DNA of 34,824 nt, from contig CAUJFM010000030.1 in the NCBI GenBank assembly GCA_963169595.1, forward strand, positions 1 to 34,824, given 5' to 3'. The notes under the pieces were generated by a model that made no database searches, had not been told where the DNA came from, and was given only the letters and a program-made list of their open reading frames with translations. Shown piece after piece: positions 23,441 to 30,851 of the stretch (positions within the stretch are counted from its first letter, which is position 1; the number at the start of each line of letters is the position of its first letter). Position numbers and translations under genes: made by a program. Source of the DNA: Bacteroidota bacterium. Its GTDB lineage: Bacteria > Bacteroidota > Bacteroidia > Flavobacteriales_F > PHOS-HE28.

Positions 23441-24411
23441 TTGATGCGTTCCACGGTGAGCTGCACCAGGGCCTCGAGGCTGTCCCGGGCGTCGTTGCGC
23501 GGGAAGGTGTGCAGCACGGCGATGGCCTCGTCGCGGTAGGCGTACATGCGTTCCCGGGCGTGGTCGATGCCGCCGGCCTTGGCCACGAGCTCCACCACGC
23601 GGGCCACGGCCTTGCTGTCCTCGTTGTTGTTCTTCACGGTGTTCACCATCCACCGGCGGTCGGCGGCGGACACGTGCTGCAGGGCATGGATCAGCGGCAG
23701 GGTGAGCTTCTTCTCCTTGATGTCCAGTCCCGTGGGCTTGCCGGTCTCGGCCCCGCTGCCATAGTCGAACAGGTCGTCCTTGATCTGGAAGGCGATGCCC
23801 ACCAGCTCACCGAACTTCCGCATGCGCTCCACCTCCTCCACGGGCCTGCCGGCCGCGCTGGCCCCGCTGGCGCAGCACGCGGCGATGAGGCTGGCGGTCT
23901 TCTGCCGGATGATGGTGAAGTAGACCTCCTCGCTGAAGTTGAGGTTGCGGCTCTTCTCCAATTGGAGCAGCTCGCCCTCGCTCATCTCGCGCACCGCATG
24001 GCTCACGATGCGGAGCAGCTCGAACTCGCCCTTGTCGATGGCCAGCAGCAGGCCTCGGCTCAGCAGATAATCGCCCACCAGCACGGCGATCTTGTTCTTC
24101 CACAGGGCGTTGATGCTGAAGAAGCCGCGCCGCAGGGGGCTGCCGTCCACCACATCGTCGTGCACCAGGGTGGCCGTGTGCAGCAGTTCGATCAGGCTGG
24201 CCGCGGTGAAGGCGCTCTCGTTCACCGGCCCGAACAGCCGGGCGCTGAGCAGGGTGAACATGGGCCGCATCTGCTTGCCCTTGCGCTTCACGATGTAGTG
24301 CATGATGCGGTCCAGCAGCGCGGCGCGGCTCCGCATGGCCTCGCGGAAATGGGGCTCGAAGGCCTTCATCTCCGCAGCGATCGGCCGCTGGATCTCGTCA
24401 ATGGACAGCAT
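23437..24411 (-). CDS. Trans-polyprenyl diphosphate synthase
   Basis: 324 residues, all-alpha. Both aspartate-rich motifs are intact: the first at Asp85-Asp86-x-x-Asp89 (L-V-H-D-D-V-V-D-G) and the second at Asp212-Asp213-x-x-Asp216 (Q-I-K-D-D-L-F-D-Y-G). The G-K-Q-M-R-P substrate-binding motif lies near residues 45-50. It condenses IPP units onto an allylic diphosphate. The residues before the first motif and the overall length suit the long-chain (octaprenyl/heptaprenyl, menaquinone side-chain) class rather than a short-chain FPP synthase, but product length cannot be fixed by eye. Followed with overlap by the YwqK-like lipoprotein gene. A -7 box is not obvious in the 111-bp divergent gap upstream. 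Confidence 0.93.
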   Translation of the reverse strand: MLSIDEIQRPIAAEMKAFEPHFREAMRSRAALLDRIMHYIVKRKGKQMRPMFTLLSARLFGPVNESAFTAASLIELLHTATLVHDDVVDGSPLRRGFFSINALWKNKIAVLVGDYLLSRGLLLAIDKGEFELLRIVSHAVREMSEGELLQLEKSRNLNFSEEVYFTIIRQKTASLIAACCASGASAAGRPVEEVERMRKFGELVGIAFQIKDDLFDYGSGAETGKPTGLDIKEKKLTLPLIHALQHVSAADRRWMVNTVKNNNEDSKAVARVVELVAKAGGIDHARERMYAYRDEAIAVLHTFPRNDARDSLEALVQLTVERIK

Positions 24412-24508
24412 CGGGGGACTAAGTTCGGCACGATCGGCGTTCCGGAAGCCTCGGCACGCAACCGGTCACCGGTTCCTGCGTCCATGCTGAGGACGTGCCG
24501 CTGCCGCC

Positions 24509-24516
24509 TACCTTCG
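24509..24516 (+). promoter_or_regulatory. -7 box (TTCG variant) abutting the gene at 24523
   Basis: TACCTTCG ends 6 nt before the ATG, implying a leaderless or near-leaderless mRNA. It is identical to the box before the CDF gene. Confidence 0.5.
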
Positions 24517-24522
24517 CTCAAC

Positions 24523-25236
24523 ATGCCAATGCCCCGCCCTGTTCACCGCACCTGGACGACCCTGCTCCTGGCCGTTCTGGCCACGGCGGCCCTCTCCCAG
24601 CCCCAGAAGGCGAAGGTGGTGCTGTACAAGGACCGCTTAGCGGCCCAGTTCGACACGGTGGATTGCGTGAAGAACGTGGTCAAGGTCAACCCGCTGCTCT
24701 TCTTCCGCGGCGAGATCCCCATCTATTACGAGCGCGCCCTCACCCCGCGCCTCAGCCTCGAGGTGGGCCTCGGGGTCACCCTGCGCGACTACCTCGCCCT
24801 GGGCTTCACGGAGGATGCCGATGATTTCGGCGCTGGCACGCAGATCATCCCCAACCCCAGCTTCCATATCGCCGCGCGGTTCTACCTGGTGGACGACCTG
24901 GAGCCACAGGGCTGGTACCTGCAGCCGGAGTTCGCCCATCTGGTCTACACCAAGGACATCCAGAAGCGGGGCGATGATGGCCAGTTCACGGGCGAGGAAC
25001 TGCGCGATGAGCGCACCTACAACGACCTGCGCCTGCTGGCCGGCTACCAGGTGCTGGGCCTCAGCAGCAACTGGCTGCTCGATTTCTACGGCGGGATCGG
25101 CTTCCGCTCGCGCAACCGGATCAAGGTGAGCGAGACCATCGACCTGGCCTCGCAGGTCTACGCCTACGACGTCACCGAGGAGTCGGACAACGTGCCGATG
25201 TTCTACTTCGGGATGAAGCTCGGCCTGGGCTGGTAG
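24523..25236 (+). CDS. Outer-membrane beta-barrel-like protein
   Basis: 237 residues. The ATG at 24523 (M-P-M-P-R-P) is followed by a signal peptide (T-T-L-L-L-A-V-L-A-T-A-A-L-S-Q). The mature part shows alternating strands with aromatic belts (I-P-I-Y-Y-E-R-A-L, L-S-L-E-V-G-L-G-V-T-L, F-H-I-A-A-R-F-Y-L-V, W-L-L-D-F-Y-G-G-I-G-F-R-S-R) and ends M-F-Y-F-G-M-K-L-G-L-G-W. The terminal Trp suits beta-barrel recognition by the BAM complex. About eight to ten strands fit. I recognise no specific family beyond porin-like or DUF3575-type small barrels. It is divergent from the polyprenyl synthase and convergent with rlmN, 8 bp away. Confidence 0.75.
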   Translation: MPMPRPVHRTWTTLLLAVLATAALSQPQKAKVVLYKDRLAAQFDTVDCVKNVVKVNPLLFFRGEIPIYYERALTPRLSLEVGLGVTLRDYLALGFTEDADDFGAGTQIIPNPSFHIAARFYLVDDLEPQGWYLQPEFAHLVYTKDIQKRGDDGQFTGEELRDERTYNDLRLLAGYQVLGLSSNWLLDFYGGIGFRSRNRIKVSETIDLASQVYAYDVTEESDNVPMFYFGMKLGLGW

Positions 25237-25244
25237 GGCGGCGC

Positions 25245-26321
25245 CTACTTCATCACGCGTTCGCCTTCCTTCAACGCCGGCTCGTTCTTGTTGGCGAGCT
25301 GCCCGCAGGCGGCATCGATGTCGCGCCCACGGCTGCGGCGGATCCGTGCGATGATGCCCTTCTTGTCCAGGTACTGCTGGAAGGCCTCGGCATCCTGGGC
25401 GTCCGTGCGACCGAAACCGCCCTCGTCGATGGGGTTGTATTCGATCAGGTTCACCTTGGCGTGCACGTCGCTGGCGTACTTCACCAGTTCCTGCGCGTCG
25501 GCCAGTGAATCGTTGAAGCCGCGCAGCAGGATGTACTCGAAGGTGACCGGCTGGCGCGTGACCCGGGTGTAGTAGCGGAGCGCCTCCTTCAGTTCGCTGA
25601 GGGAGTTCTGCTCGTTGATGGGCATGATGCGGTCGCGCTTCGCATCGTTGGCCGCATGCAGGCTCAGCGCCAGGTTGAACTTGGTGCCATCATCGGCCAG
25701 CTTGCGGATCATCTTGGCGATGCCCGCAGTGCTCACCGTGATGCGCTTGGCGCTCATGCCCAGGCCGTCGGGTGCGGTGATGCGCTCGGCGCTGCGCAGG
25801 GTGTTGGCGTAGTTGAGCAGCGGCTCACCCATGCCCATGTACACGATGTTCGTGAGCCCCTGATGGTAGTACTTGTGCGCGAGCTGGTCGATCAGCACCA
25901 CCTGGTCCACGATCTCGCCGGCGCTGAGGTTCCGGATGCGCTTCAGCTTGCCGGTGGCGCAGAAGCTGCACGTGAGGCTGCACCCGATCTGGCTGCTGAT
26001 GCAGGCCGTGAGGCGGGTGGGGGTGGGGATGAGCACGCCTTCCACCACATGACCGTCATGGGTCTTGAACGCGCACTTCACCGTGCCATCCTGGCTGCGC
26101 TGCTCCTCGGCCAGCACCAGCGGAAGCAACACGCAACGCTCCGCCAGCTGGGCCCGGAAGGCCTTGGGCAGGTCGCTCATGTCGTCCCAACTACGCGCCT
26201 TCTTCTTCCACAGCCACTCCCACAGCTGCTTGGCGCGGTAGGGCTTCTCGCCCAGCTCCGCCACCAGGGCCTGCACCTCCTCCAGGGAGAGGTCGCGGAT
26301 ATCGGTGGCCTTGTCGCTCAT
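25245..26321 (-). CDS. rlmN: 23S rRNA (adenine-2503-C2)/tRNA (adenine-37-C2) methyltransferase
   Basis: 358 residues, a typical length. The radical-SAM CxxxCxxC cluster motif is at Cys114, Cys118 and Cys121 (G-C-S-L-T-C-S-F-C-A-T-G). The second conserved catalytic cysteine is Cys339 (D-A-A-C-G-Q-L), and M-G-M-G-E-P-L-L-N and S-T-A-G-I are also present. It methylates C2 of A2503 in 23S rRNA, and of A37 in some tRNAs, through a methyl-cysteine intermediate. The N-terminal helical domain (about 1-90) is intact. It is the last gene of this minus-strand run; upstream (56 bp) is the accessory membrane protein, so it may be expressed from its own promoter, which I could not locate. Confidence 0.97.
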   Translation of the reverse strand: MSDKATDIRDLSLEEVQALVAELGEKPYRAKQLWEWLWKKKARSWDDMSDLPKAFRAQLAERCVLLPLVLAEEQRSQDGTVKCAFKTHDGHVVEGVLIPTPTRLTACISSQIGCSLTCSFCATGKLKRIRNLSAGEIVDQVVLIDQLAHKYYHQGLTNIVYMGMGEPLLNYANTLRSAERITAPDGLGMSAKRITVSTAGIAKMIRKLADDGTKFNLALSLHAANDAKRDRIMPINEQNSLSELKEALRYYTRVTRQPVTFEYILLRGFNDSLADAQELVKYASDVHAKVNLIEYNPIDEGGFGRTDAQDAEAFQQYLDKKGIIARIRRSRGRDIDAACGQLANKNEPALKEGERVMK

Positions 26322-26377
26322 GTCTCAGTCGCCCAAGCCGAAAGGCGAAGGCGATGGCAAAGGTCGGGCATCCCGGC

Positions 26378-26875
26378 TCAGTAGCTGCATGCCTCCCAGC
26401 TGCCTCGCTCGATGTAGCAGCCAAAGTCGTCATGCACGCAGTCATCGTGATCGGTGCGGTATTCAATGATCGGGAACAGCACAAAGGCCTTGGCGGTCGT
26501 TAGCGTACCATAGCCGCAGCCGGTCGCGCCGTTCGGCCGGAAGTACTGGTTCACCAGGAGCATTCCCTGCCGCTTGTCCGCTTGAGGAACAGCCTTGGTC
26601 CCCGCGAATGAAAGGGCGAAGAACAAGCCTCCCAGGGAAGCTGTGAGGATGATCGGAAGGGCGAGGAGCAGGCCAAGCAACGCGGGACCCATGGCGTTGA
26701 GCCAAGTGGGGCGGAACCGATCGGAAAGAGCCAGATAGGTGAACCAGAGAACACTTGCGAGGAACACCACCACATCGGTCCAGAAGCCATAGAGCGAAAT
26801 GGGCGTGAACAGCACGACCAGTTGCCAGAGCCCAAGGCCCAGCAGGGACCAGCGGTCGGCAAGGAAGCGGGGCAT
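26378..26875 (-). CDS. Unknown membrane protein with Cys-rich tail, downstream of a toxin gene
   Basis: 165 residues. Three hydrophobic helices are visible (about 10-28, 33-49 and 62-92), then a soluble tail with four Cys and several acidic and His residues (G-C-G-Y-G, D-H-D-D-C-V-H-D-D-F-G-C-Y, E-A-C-S-Y). The tail could hold a metal or form disulphides on the outside. No family is recognised. It begins 6 bp after the RelE/ParE-like toxin stop on the same strand, so it is probably co-transcribed. The base composition is somewhat lower in GC than the flanking housekeeping genes. It could be a cargo gene of a small accessory insertion between rlmN and ispD; function unknown. Confidence 0.7.
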   Translation of the reverse strand: MPRFLADRWSLLGLGLWQLVVLFTPISLYGFWTDVVVFLASVLWFTYLALSDRFRPTWLNAMGPALLGLLLALPIILTASLGGLFFALSFAGTKAVPQADKRQGMLLVNQYFRPNGATGCGYGTLTTAKAFVLFPIIEYRTDHDDCVHDDFGCYIERGSWEACSY

Positions 26876-26881
26876 CGAGGG

Positions 26882-27139
26882 TCAGCGGTACGCGTCCTTG
26901 CGGTGGGCGACGCGTTCAACACGCACCAGCCGGACGGTATCACCTATGGCGTAGATGATGCGGTATTGCCCCACCCGGATGCGCCATAGGTCCGCATGCC
27001 CGGCGAGTTTCTTGCAGCCGGCAGGTCGTGGGTCTTGGGCCAGGCGTCCTACCGCTGCCGCTATGCGAAGCGCCATGTCGGTCGACAGGGAGCGAACCTC
27101 ACGGGCTGCGCTGCGCGACCACTCCACGGAGTAGCTCAC
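26882..27139 (-). CDS. RelE/ParE-superfamily toxin
   Basis: 85 residues, with GTG start at 27139 overlapping the antitoxin stop (GTGA). The sequence shows the RelE/ParE pattern: an N-terminal helix pair with S-A-A-R-E-V-R-S-L, then R-L-A-Q-D-P-R-P-A-G-C-K-K-L-A-G, W-R-I-R-V-G-Q-Y-R-I-I-Y and V-E-R-V-A-H-R-K-D-A-Y at the C-terminus. R-I-R-V-G-Q-Y-R and H-R-x-x-A-Y are the features of the RelE branch, whose members cleave ribosome-bound mRNA. The residues match ribosome-dependent RNases better than gyrase-targeting ParE, but the target is inferred. Overlap with the upstream gene is standard for type II modules. Confidence 0.88.
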   Translation of the reverse strand: MSYSVEWSRSAAREVRSLSTDMALRIAAAVGRLAQDPRPAGCKKLAGHADLWRIRVGQYRIIYAIGDTVRLVRVERVAHRKDAYR

Positions 27140-27333
27140 TTTCGGGCCGCGCGTTTCTTCAGGGAACGGACCACTGCCTCATGGCTGACCGTCAGTTCAT
27201 TCCGGCGTTGCTCTGCGATCAAGCCGTCCAGCAGGTCCTCAATGGCCTCAGGGTCCTTGCTCAACCGATCGAGATCGATCTGCACGATACGCTTCTTGCG
27301 GGCCTCGTCAAAGAGGATGGTGACGCCTTTCAT
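27136..27333 (-). CDS. Type II antitoxin (partner of the RelE-like toxin)
   Basis: 65 residues, directly upstream of and overlapping the toxin. It opens with a strand-like segment (V-T-I-L-F-D-E-A-R-K-K-R-I-V-Q-I-D-L), then an acidic helix (P-E-A-I-E-D-L-L-D-G-L-I-A-E-Q-R-R) and a basic tail. I recall similar small proteins, with a Q-I-D-x-x-x-I opening and a L-I-A-E-x-R-x-x-E segment, upstream of RelE toxins in Bacteroidota. No classical HTH or AbrB domain is obvious, so DNA binding (autoregulation) is uncertain. A -7-like box ends 4 nt before the ATG. Confidence 0.75.
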   Translation of the reverse strand: MKGVTILFDEARKKRIVQIDLDRLSKDPEAIEDLLDGLIAEQRRNELTVSHEAVVRSLKKRAARK

Positions 27334-27337
27334 GACC

Positions 27338-27345
27338 GCAAGATA
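27338..27345 (-). promoter_or_regulatory. -7-like box abutting the antitoxin start
   Basis: TATCTTGC on the minus strand ends 4 nt before the ATG at 27333, in the 21-bp gap after ispD. It is a weaker match to TAnnTTTG. Confidence 0.4.
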
Positions 27346-27354
27346 AGCAGGTCC

Positions 27355-28026
27355 CTACCCGGCCGCCCCCAGCACCAGTTCCGCCACCTGCAGGTCGAAG
27401 GGCGTGGTCACCTTGATGTTGTGGTCCTCGCCCTCCACCAGGTGCACATCCACACCCAGGCGCTCCACCAGGGTGGCCTCGTCGGTGAAGGCGGGGTCGT
27501 AGGGCAATTCGAAGGCCCGGCGCAGCAGCGGGACCCGGAAGCACTGCGGGGTCTGCACGGCACGCAGGCGGCTGCGGTCGATGGCCTGGGAGCCCTCCTC
27601 CGTGAGCTCGCGCACCGAGGAGGCGATGGGCACCACGGGGATCGCGGCCCCATGCGCTTCGGCTGCGGCAAAGCAGCGGGCGATGAGCGCGGTGTTCACC
27701 AGCGGCCGCACGCCGTCGTGCACGGCCACCAGCCCGTCGTGGTCCACCGTCCGCAGGCCCTCCAGGGTGCTGTGGAAGCGCTCGGCACCGCCGGCCACCA
27801 GGGTGTGCGGCACATCGAACTCGTGCTCGGCGCACAGGTCCTCCCAGGTGGTGTGGTGGTCGGCCGGCAGCACCAGCACCAGGGGCATGGCGGCATCGAA
27901 GGCGTGGAAGGCCCGCAGGGTGTGGAAGAGCAGCGGCTCACCGTGCAGCAGCAGGAACTGCTTGGGGATGGCGGCGCCCATGCGCTTGCCCGACCCGCCG
28001 GCGACGATGATGGTGGTGCGCTTCAT
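27355..28026 (-). CDS. ispD: 2-C-methyl-D-erythritol 4-phosphate cytidylyltransferase
   Basis: 223 residues with the full nucleotidyltransferase signature: I-V-A-G-G-S-G-K-R-M-G near the N-terminus, P-K-Q-F-L, V-A-V-H-D-G-V-R-P in the middle and A-V-Q-T-P-Q-C-F-R, then T-D-E-A-T-L-V-E and E-G-E-D-H-N-I-K-V-T-T-P-F-D-L near the end. It uses CTP to make CDP-methylerythritol in the MEP isoprenoid pathway. It shows that this organism makes IPP by the MEP route, feeding the polyprenyl synthase and undecaprenyl carrier enzymes in the window. It lies just upstream of the TA operon (21 bp) and downstream of the composite palindrome. Confidence 0.96.
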   Translation of the reverse strand: MKRTTIIVAGGSGKRMGAAIPKQFLLLHGEPLLFHTLRAFHAFDAAMPLVLVLPADHHTTWEDLCAEHEFDVPHTLVAGGAERFHSTLEGLRTVDHDGLVAVHDGVRPLVNTALIARCFAAAEAHGAAIPVVPIASSVRELTEEGSQAIDRSRLRAVQTPQCFRVPLLRRAFELPYDPAFTDEATLVERLGVDVHLVEGEDHNIKVTTPFDLQVAELVLGAAG

Positions 28027-28032
28027 GAATGC

Positions 28033-28121
28033 TCACCGCAAAGGCGCGGAGACACAAAGGAACGCAGAGGCGCCAGAACAAAGGGCCGCTTTCTAGGCGG
28101 CCCTTTGCGTCTTTGCGGTGA
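28033..28121. repeat. Nested palindromic intergenic element
   Basis: Outer arms TCACCGCAAAGGCGC (28033-28047) and GCGTCTTTGCGGTGA (28107-28121) are inverted repeats with one mismatch (G-U if transcribed). Between them an inner hairpin AAAGGGCCGC / GCGGCCCTTT (28080-28106, 7-nt loop) is nested next to the right arm. The spacer repeats the theme (C-A-A-A-G-G, C-G-C-A-G-A-G-G). It fills almost the entire 100-bp gap between ispD and queA, both minus strand. It resembles REP/MITE-like elements carrying A-C-C-G-C-A-A-A-G arms seen in many genomes. It may end queA transcription. Confidence 0.7.
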
Positions 28122-28126
28122 AGCGA

Positions 28127-29176
28127 TCAGATGATCAGCATCGCATCCCCGTAGGAGAAGAAGCGGTACTTGTCCTTGATGGCCACCTTGTAGGCCTCCC
28201 ACACGTGCTCGTAGCCACCGAAGGCCGCCACCTGCATCAGCAGCGTGCTCTCGGGCATGTGGAAGTTGGTCACCATGCTGTCGGCAATGCTGAAGTCGTA
28301 GGGCGGGAAGATGAACTTGTTCGTCCACCCGTTCATCGGCTTCATGTGGTTCTCGGTGCTCACGCTGCTCTCAATGGCGCGCATGGTGGTGGTGCCCACG
28401 GCGCACACGCGCTTGCGGGCGTCCTTGGCGCGGTTCACGATGTCGCAGGCATCCTTGGTGATGATCACCTGCTCGCTGTCCATCTTGTGCTTGGTGAGGT
28501 CCTCCACCTCCACGGGGCGGAAGCTGCCCAGGCCCACGTGCAGGGTCACCTCGGCGAAGTTCACGCCCTTCAGCTCCATGCGCTTCATCAGCTCGCGGCT
28601 GAAGTGCAGGCCGGCGGTGGGGGCCGCCACGGCGCCTTCCTCCTTGGCGTAGATGGTCTGGTAGCGTTCGGCATCGCTGGGTTCGGTCTCGCGCTTGATG
28701 TAGCGCGGCAGCGGGGTCTCGCCCATCTCGGTGATGGTCTGCTTGAACTCCTCGTAGGTGCCGTCGAAGAGGAAGCGCAGCGTGCGGCCGCGGCTGGTGG
28801 TGTTGTCGATCACCTCCGCCACCAGCTCATCGTCCTTGCCGAAGTAGAGCTTATTGCCAATGCGGATCTTGCGGGCGGGGTCCACGATCACGTCCCACAG
28901 CAGGCTGTCGCGGTTCAGTTCGCGCAGCATGAACACCTCGATCTTGGCGCCGGTCTTCTCCTTGTTGCCCCACATCCGCGCGGGGAACACCTTGGTGTTG
29001 TTGAGGATGAAGGTGTCGCCCTCATCGAAGTAGTCCAGGATGTTCTTGAACTTCTTGTGCTCGATCTTCCCATCCTTGCGGTGCAGCACCATCAGCTTGC
29101 TGCCATCACGGTCCTTGGTGGGGTATAGGGCGATCTGCTCCTTGGGGAGGTCGAACTTGAATGCGGTAAGTTTCAT
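28127..29176 (-). CDS. queA: tRNA preQ1(34) S-adenosylmethionine ribosyltransferase-isomerase
   Basis: 349 residues, the usual QueA length. It begins [19 protein letters not shown], the family start, with [30 protein letters not shown] and the C-terminal F-I-F-P-P-Y-D-F. It transfers the ribosyl part of SAM to preQ1 at wobble position 34, giving epoxyqueuosine. AT- and lysine-richer codons at the start reflect the conserved N-terminus. It has the best promoter in the window (29224-29256). No other queuosine gene is visible. Confidence 0.97.
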   Translation of the reverse strand: MKLTAFKFDLPKEQIALYPTKDRDGSKLMVLHRKDGKIEHKKFKNILDYFDEGDTFILNNTKVFPARMWGNKEKTGAKIEVFMLRELNRDSLLWDVIVDPARKIRIGNKLYFGKDDELVAEVIDNTTSRGRTLRFLFDGTYEEFKQTITEMGETPLPRYIKRETEPSDAERYQTIYAKEEGAVAAPTAGLHFSRELMKRMELKGVNFAEVTLHVGLGSFRPVEVEDLTKHKMDSEQVIITKDACDIVNRAKDARKRVCAVGTTTMRAIESSVSTENHMKPMNGWTNKFIFPPYDFSIADSMVTNFHMPESTLLMQVAAFGGYEHVWEAYKVAIKDKYRFFSYGDAMLII

Positions 29177-29223
29177 GGGTGGGGAACGGGGCTTACGGGC
29201 CCGGTGTAATGTGAAATGGGGGC

Positions 29224-29256
29224 CGAAGATAAGTCGATCGTTAAGCGAACGTCAAA
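29224..29256 (-). promoter_or_regulatory. Complete Bacteroidota promoter of queA (-33 TTTG, -7 TATCTTCG)
   Basis: On the minus strand TTTG (29253-29256) is followed after 21 nt by TATCTTCG (29224-29231). Both position and spacing match the Bacteroidota -33/-7 pattern apart from C for T in the -7 box. It lies 47 nt before the queA ATG. Confidence 0.7.
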
Positions 29257-29322
29257 GCGGCGGAAGACCTTGATGCAGAAGGGGTTTTCAACGGGCGTGG
29301 AGCCTTGTTCGTCGGCCCTGGA

Positions 29323-30057
29323 TCAGCTTCTGTCGGGAAGCGGGGCGATCCGTTGGGCCCACACCACGGGCGGGTCGGCATCGGCCACGGTGTAGGGACC
29401 GATGGCCGTGCGGCGCAGGGCGCTGAGGTGTCCGCCGCAGCCCAGCATCTGGCCCACATCGTGCGCCAGGGACCGGATGTAGGTGCCCTTGCTCACATGC
29501 ACCTCGAAGTCCACCTCGGCACCGCGGATGGCGGTCACCTCCAGCCGGGAGATGAGCACCTTCACCGCGGGCATCTCCACTTGGGAACCCTCGCGGGCCA
29601 GGAAGTAGCCGCGTTCCCCCTCGTGCCGTTTGGCGGAGTAGAGGGGAGGGCGCTGCATCACCTCACCGGTGAAGCGGGCGAAGGCGGCGCGGATGGTGGC
29701 CTCGTCCAGCTGGTCCCAGGGCCCGGCCGGTTCGGGTGTCGTCTCCAGGTCGTAGCTCGGGGTCACGCTGCCCAGGGTCACCGTGCCGGTGTACACCTTC
29801 TCCAGTCCCGTGAGGGTGGGCAGCTGCTTGGTGCGCGGTCCGTAGGCCATGATCAGCAGGCCGCTGGCCAGGGGGTCCAGGGTGCCGGCGTGGCCCACCT
29901 TGAAGTTCTTGCGCTGCACCACACTGCGCATGGCCCCGCGGATCTTGTTCACAGCATCGAAGCTGGTCCAGCCCAGGGGCTTGTCCACCAGGATCAGGCC
30001 GCCCTCCTCGGGGGTGAACACATGGTCCGCCGCGGTGTGTCCGATGCCCGCCGTCAT
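29323..30057 (-). CDS. truB: tRNA pseudouridine-55 synthase
   Basis: 244 residues, starting at ATG 30057, which overlaps the uppP stop as TGATG; the frame is open upstream but in another gene's shadow. The catalytic motif G-H-A-G-T-L-D-P-L-A-S-G has Asp61. L-V-D-K-P-L-G-W-T-S-F near residues 24-33, R-P-P-L-Y-S-A-K-R, and S-K-G-T-Y-I-R-S-L-A-H-D are the other TruB hallmarks. It isomerises U55 in the T-psi-C loop of tRNAs. It is the last gene of the ftsX-DUF3098-uppP-truB operon. No PUA domain is expected at this length. The end is near 29323 and queA has its own promoter. Confidence 0.96.
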   Translation of the reverse strand: MTAGIGHTAADHVFTPEEGGLILVDKPLGWTSFDAVNKIRGAMRSVVQRKNFKVGHAGTLDPLASGLLIMAYGPRTKQLPTLTGLEKVYTGTVTLGSVTPSYDLETTPEPAGPWDQLDEATIRAAFARFTGEVMQRPPLYSAKRHEGERGYFLAREGSQVEMPAVKVLISRLEVTAIRGAEVDFEVHVSKGTYIRSLAHDVGQMLGCGGHLSALRRTAIGPYTVADADPPVVWAQRIAPLPDRS

Positions 30058-30851
30058 CACATCATCTGCATGGACACGCCCGCCAGGTGGAGCGCGATGA
30101 TGAGGCCGCCCACGGCGATGCGGTACCACCCGAAGGCCCGGAACCCATGCTGGCTCACGAAGGCCACGAAGGAGCGGATGGCGACAATGGCCACCACGAA
30201 GGCCACCACGTTCCCCACCGCGAAGAGCTGCAGGTGCTCGCCGGTGATGGTGCCCCCATCCTCCAGGTAGTCGTGGATGCTCTTCACCGTGGCGCCGAAC
30301 ATGGTGGGCACGGCGAGGAAGAAGCTGAACTCGGCCGCGTGCCGCCGCGTGAGGCCCTGCGTCATGCCGCCGATGATGGTGGCCGCCGAGCGCGACACGC
30401 CCGGCACCATGGCCAGGCACTGCCACAGGCCGATCACCGCGGCCTTGCGGTAGGTCATGGGCTGCTGGCCGGTGGCCGTTCCGCCCGGTGCCCAGCGGTC
30501 GATGAAGAGGAACACGATGCCGCCCAGGAAGAGCATCACGCCCACCACCAGCGCGTTCTCCAACAGCAGGTCCACCATGTCCTTGAAGAGCAGCCCGAAG
30601 ACCACTGCGGGGATGAAGCCCACGAAGAGCTTGGTGTAGAAGTCGATGCTCTGGAAGAAGCGCTTCCAGTAGAGGGCGATCACGGACAGGATGGCCCCGA
30701 ACTGGATGGCCACGGTGAAGAGCTTCACGAACTCGTCCTGCTGGATCCCCATGATGGTGGACCCGATGATCATGTGCCCCGTGCTGGAAACGGGCAGGTA
30801 CTCGGTAAGGCCCTCGATGATCGCGAGGACGATGGCCTGGACCAGGGTCAT
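30057..30851 (-). CDS. uppP: Undecaprenyl-diphosphatase (bacitracin resistance, BacA family)
   Basis: 264 residues with eight or so TM helices. Motif I is E-G-L-T-E-Y-L-P-V-S-S-T-G-H at residues 13-26, which contains the catalytic Glu-rich and Ser/Thr residues; motif II is P-G-V-S-R-S-A-A-T-I. It dephosphorylates undecaprenyl pyrophosphate, recycling the lipid carrier for peptidoglycan and O-antigen. The start overlaps the DUF3098 stop as ATGA and the stop overlaps truB as TGATG. Functional link: FtsX (division), UppP (carrier recycling) and the polyprenyl enzymes serve envelope synthesis. Confidence 0.96.
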   Translation of the reverse strand: MTLVQAIVLAIIEGLTEYLPVSSTGHMIIGSTIMGIQQDEFVKLFTVAIQFGAILSVIALYWKRFFQSIDFYTKLFVGFIPAVVFGLLFKDMVDLLLENALVVGVMLFLGGIVFLFIDRWAPGGTATGQQPMTYRKAAVIGLWQCLAMVPGVSRSAATIIGGMTQGLTRRHAAEFSFFLAVPTMFGATVKSIHDYLEDGGTITGEHLQLFAVGNVVAFVVAIVAIRSFVAFVSQHGFRAFGWYRIAVGGLIIALHLAGVSMQMM

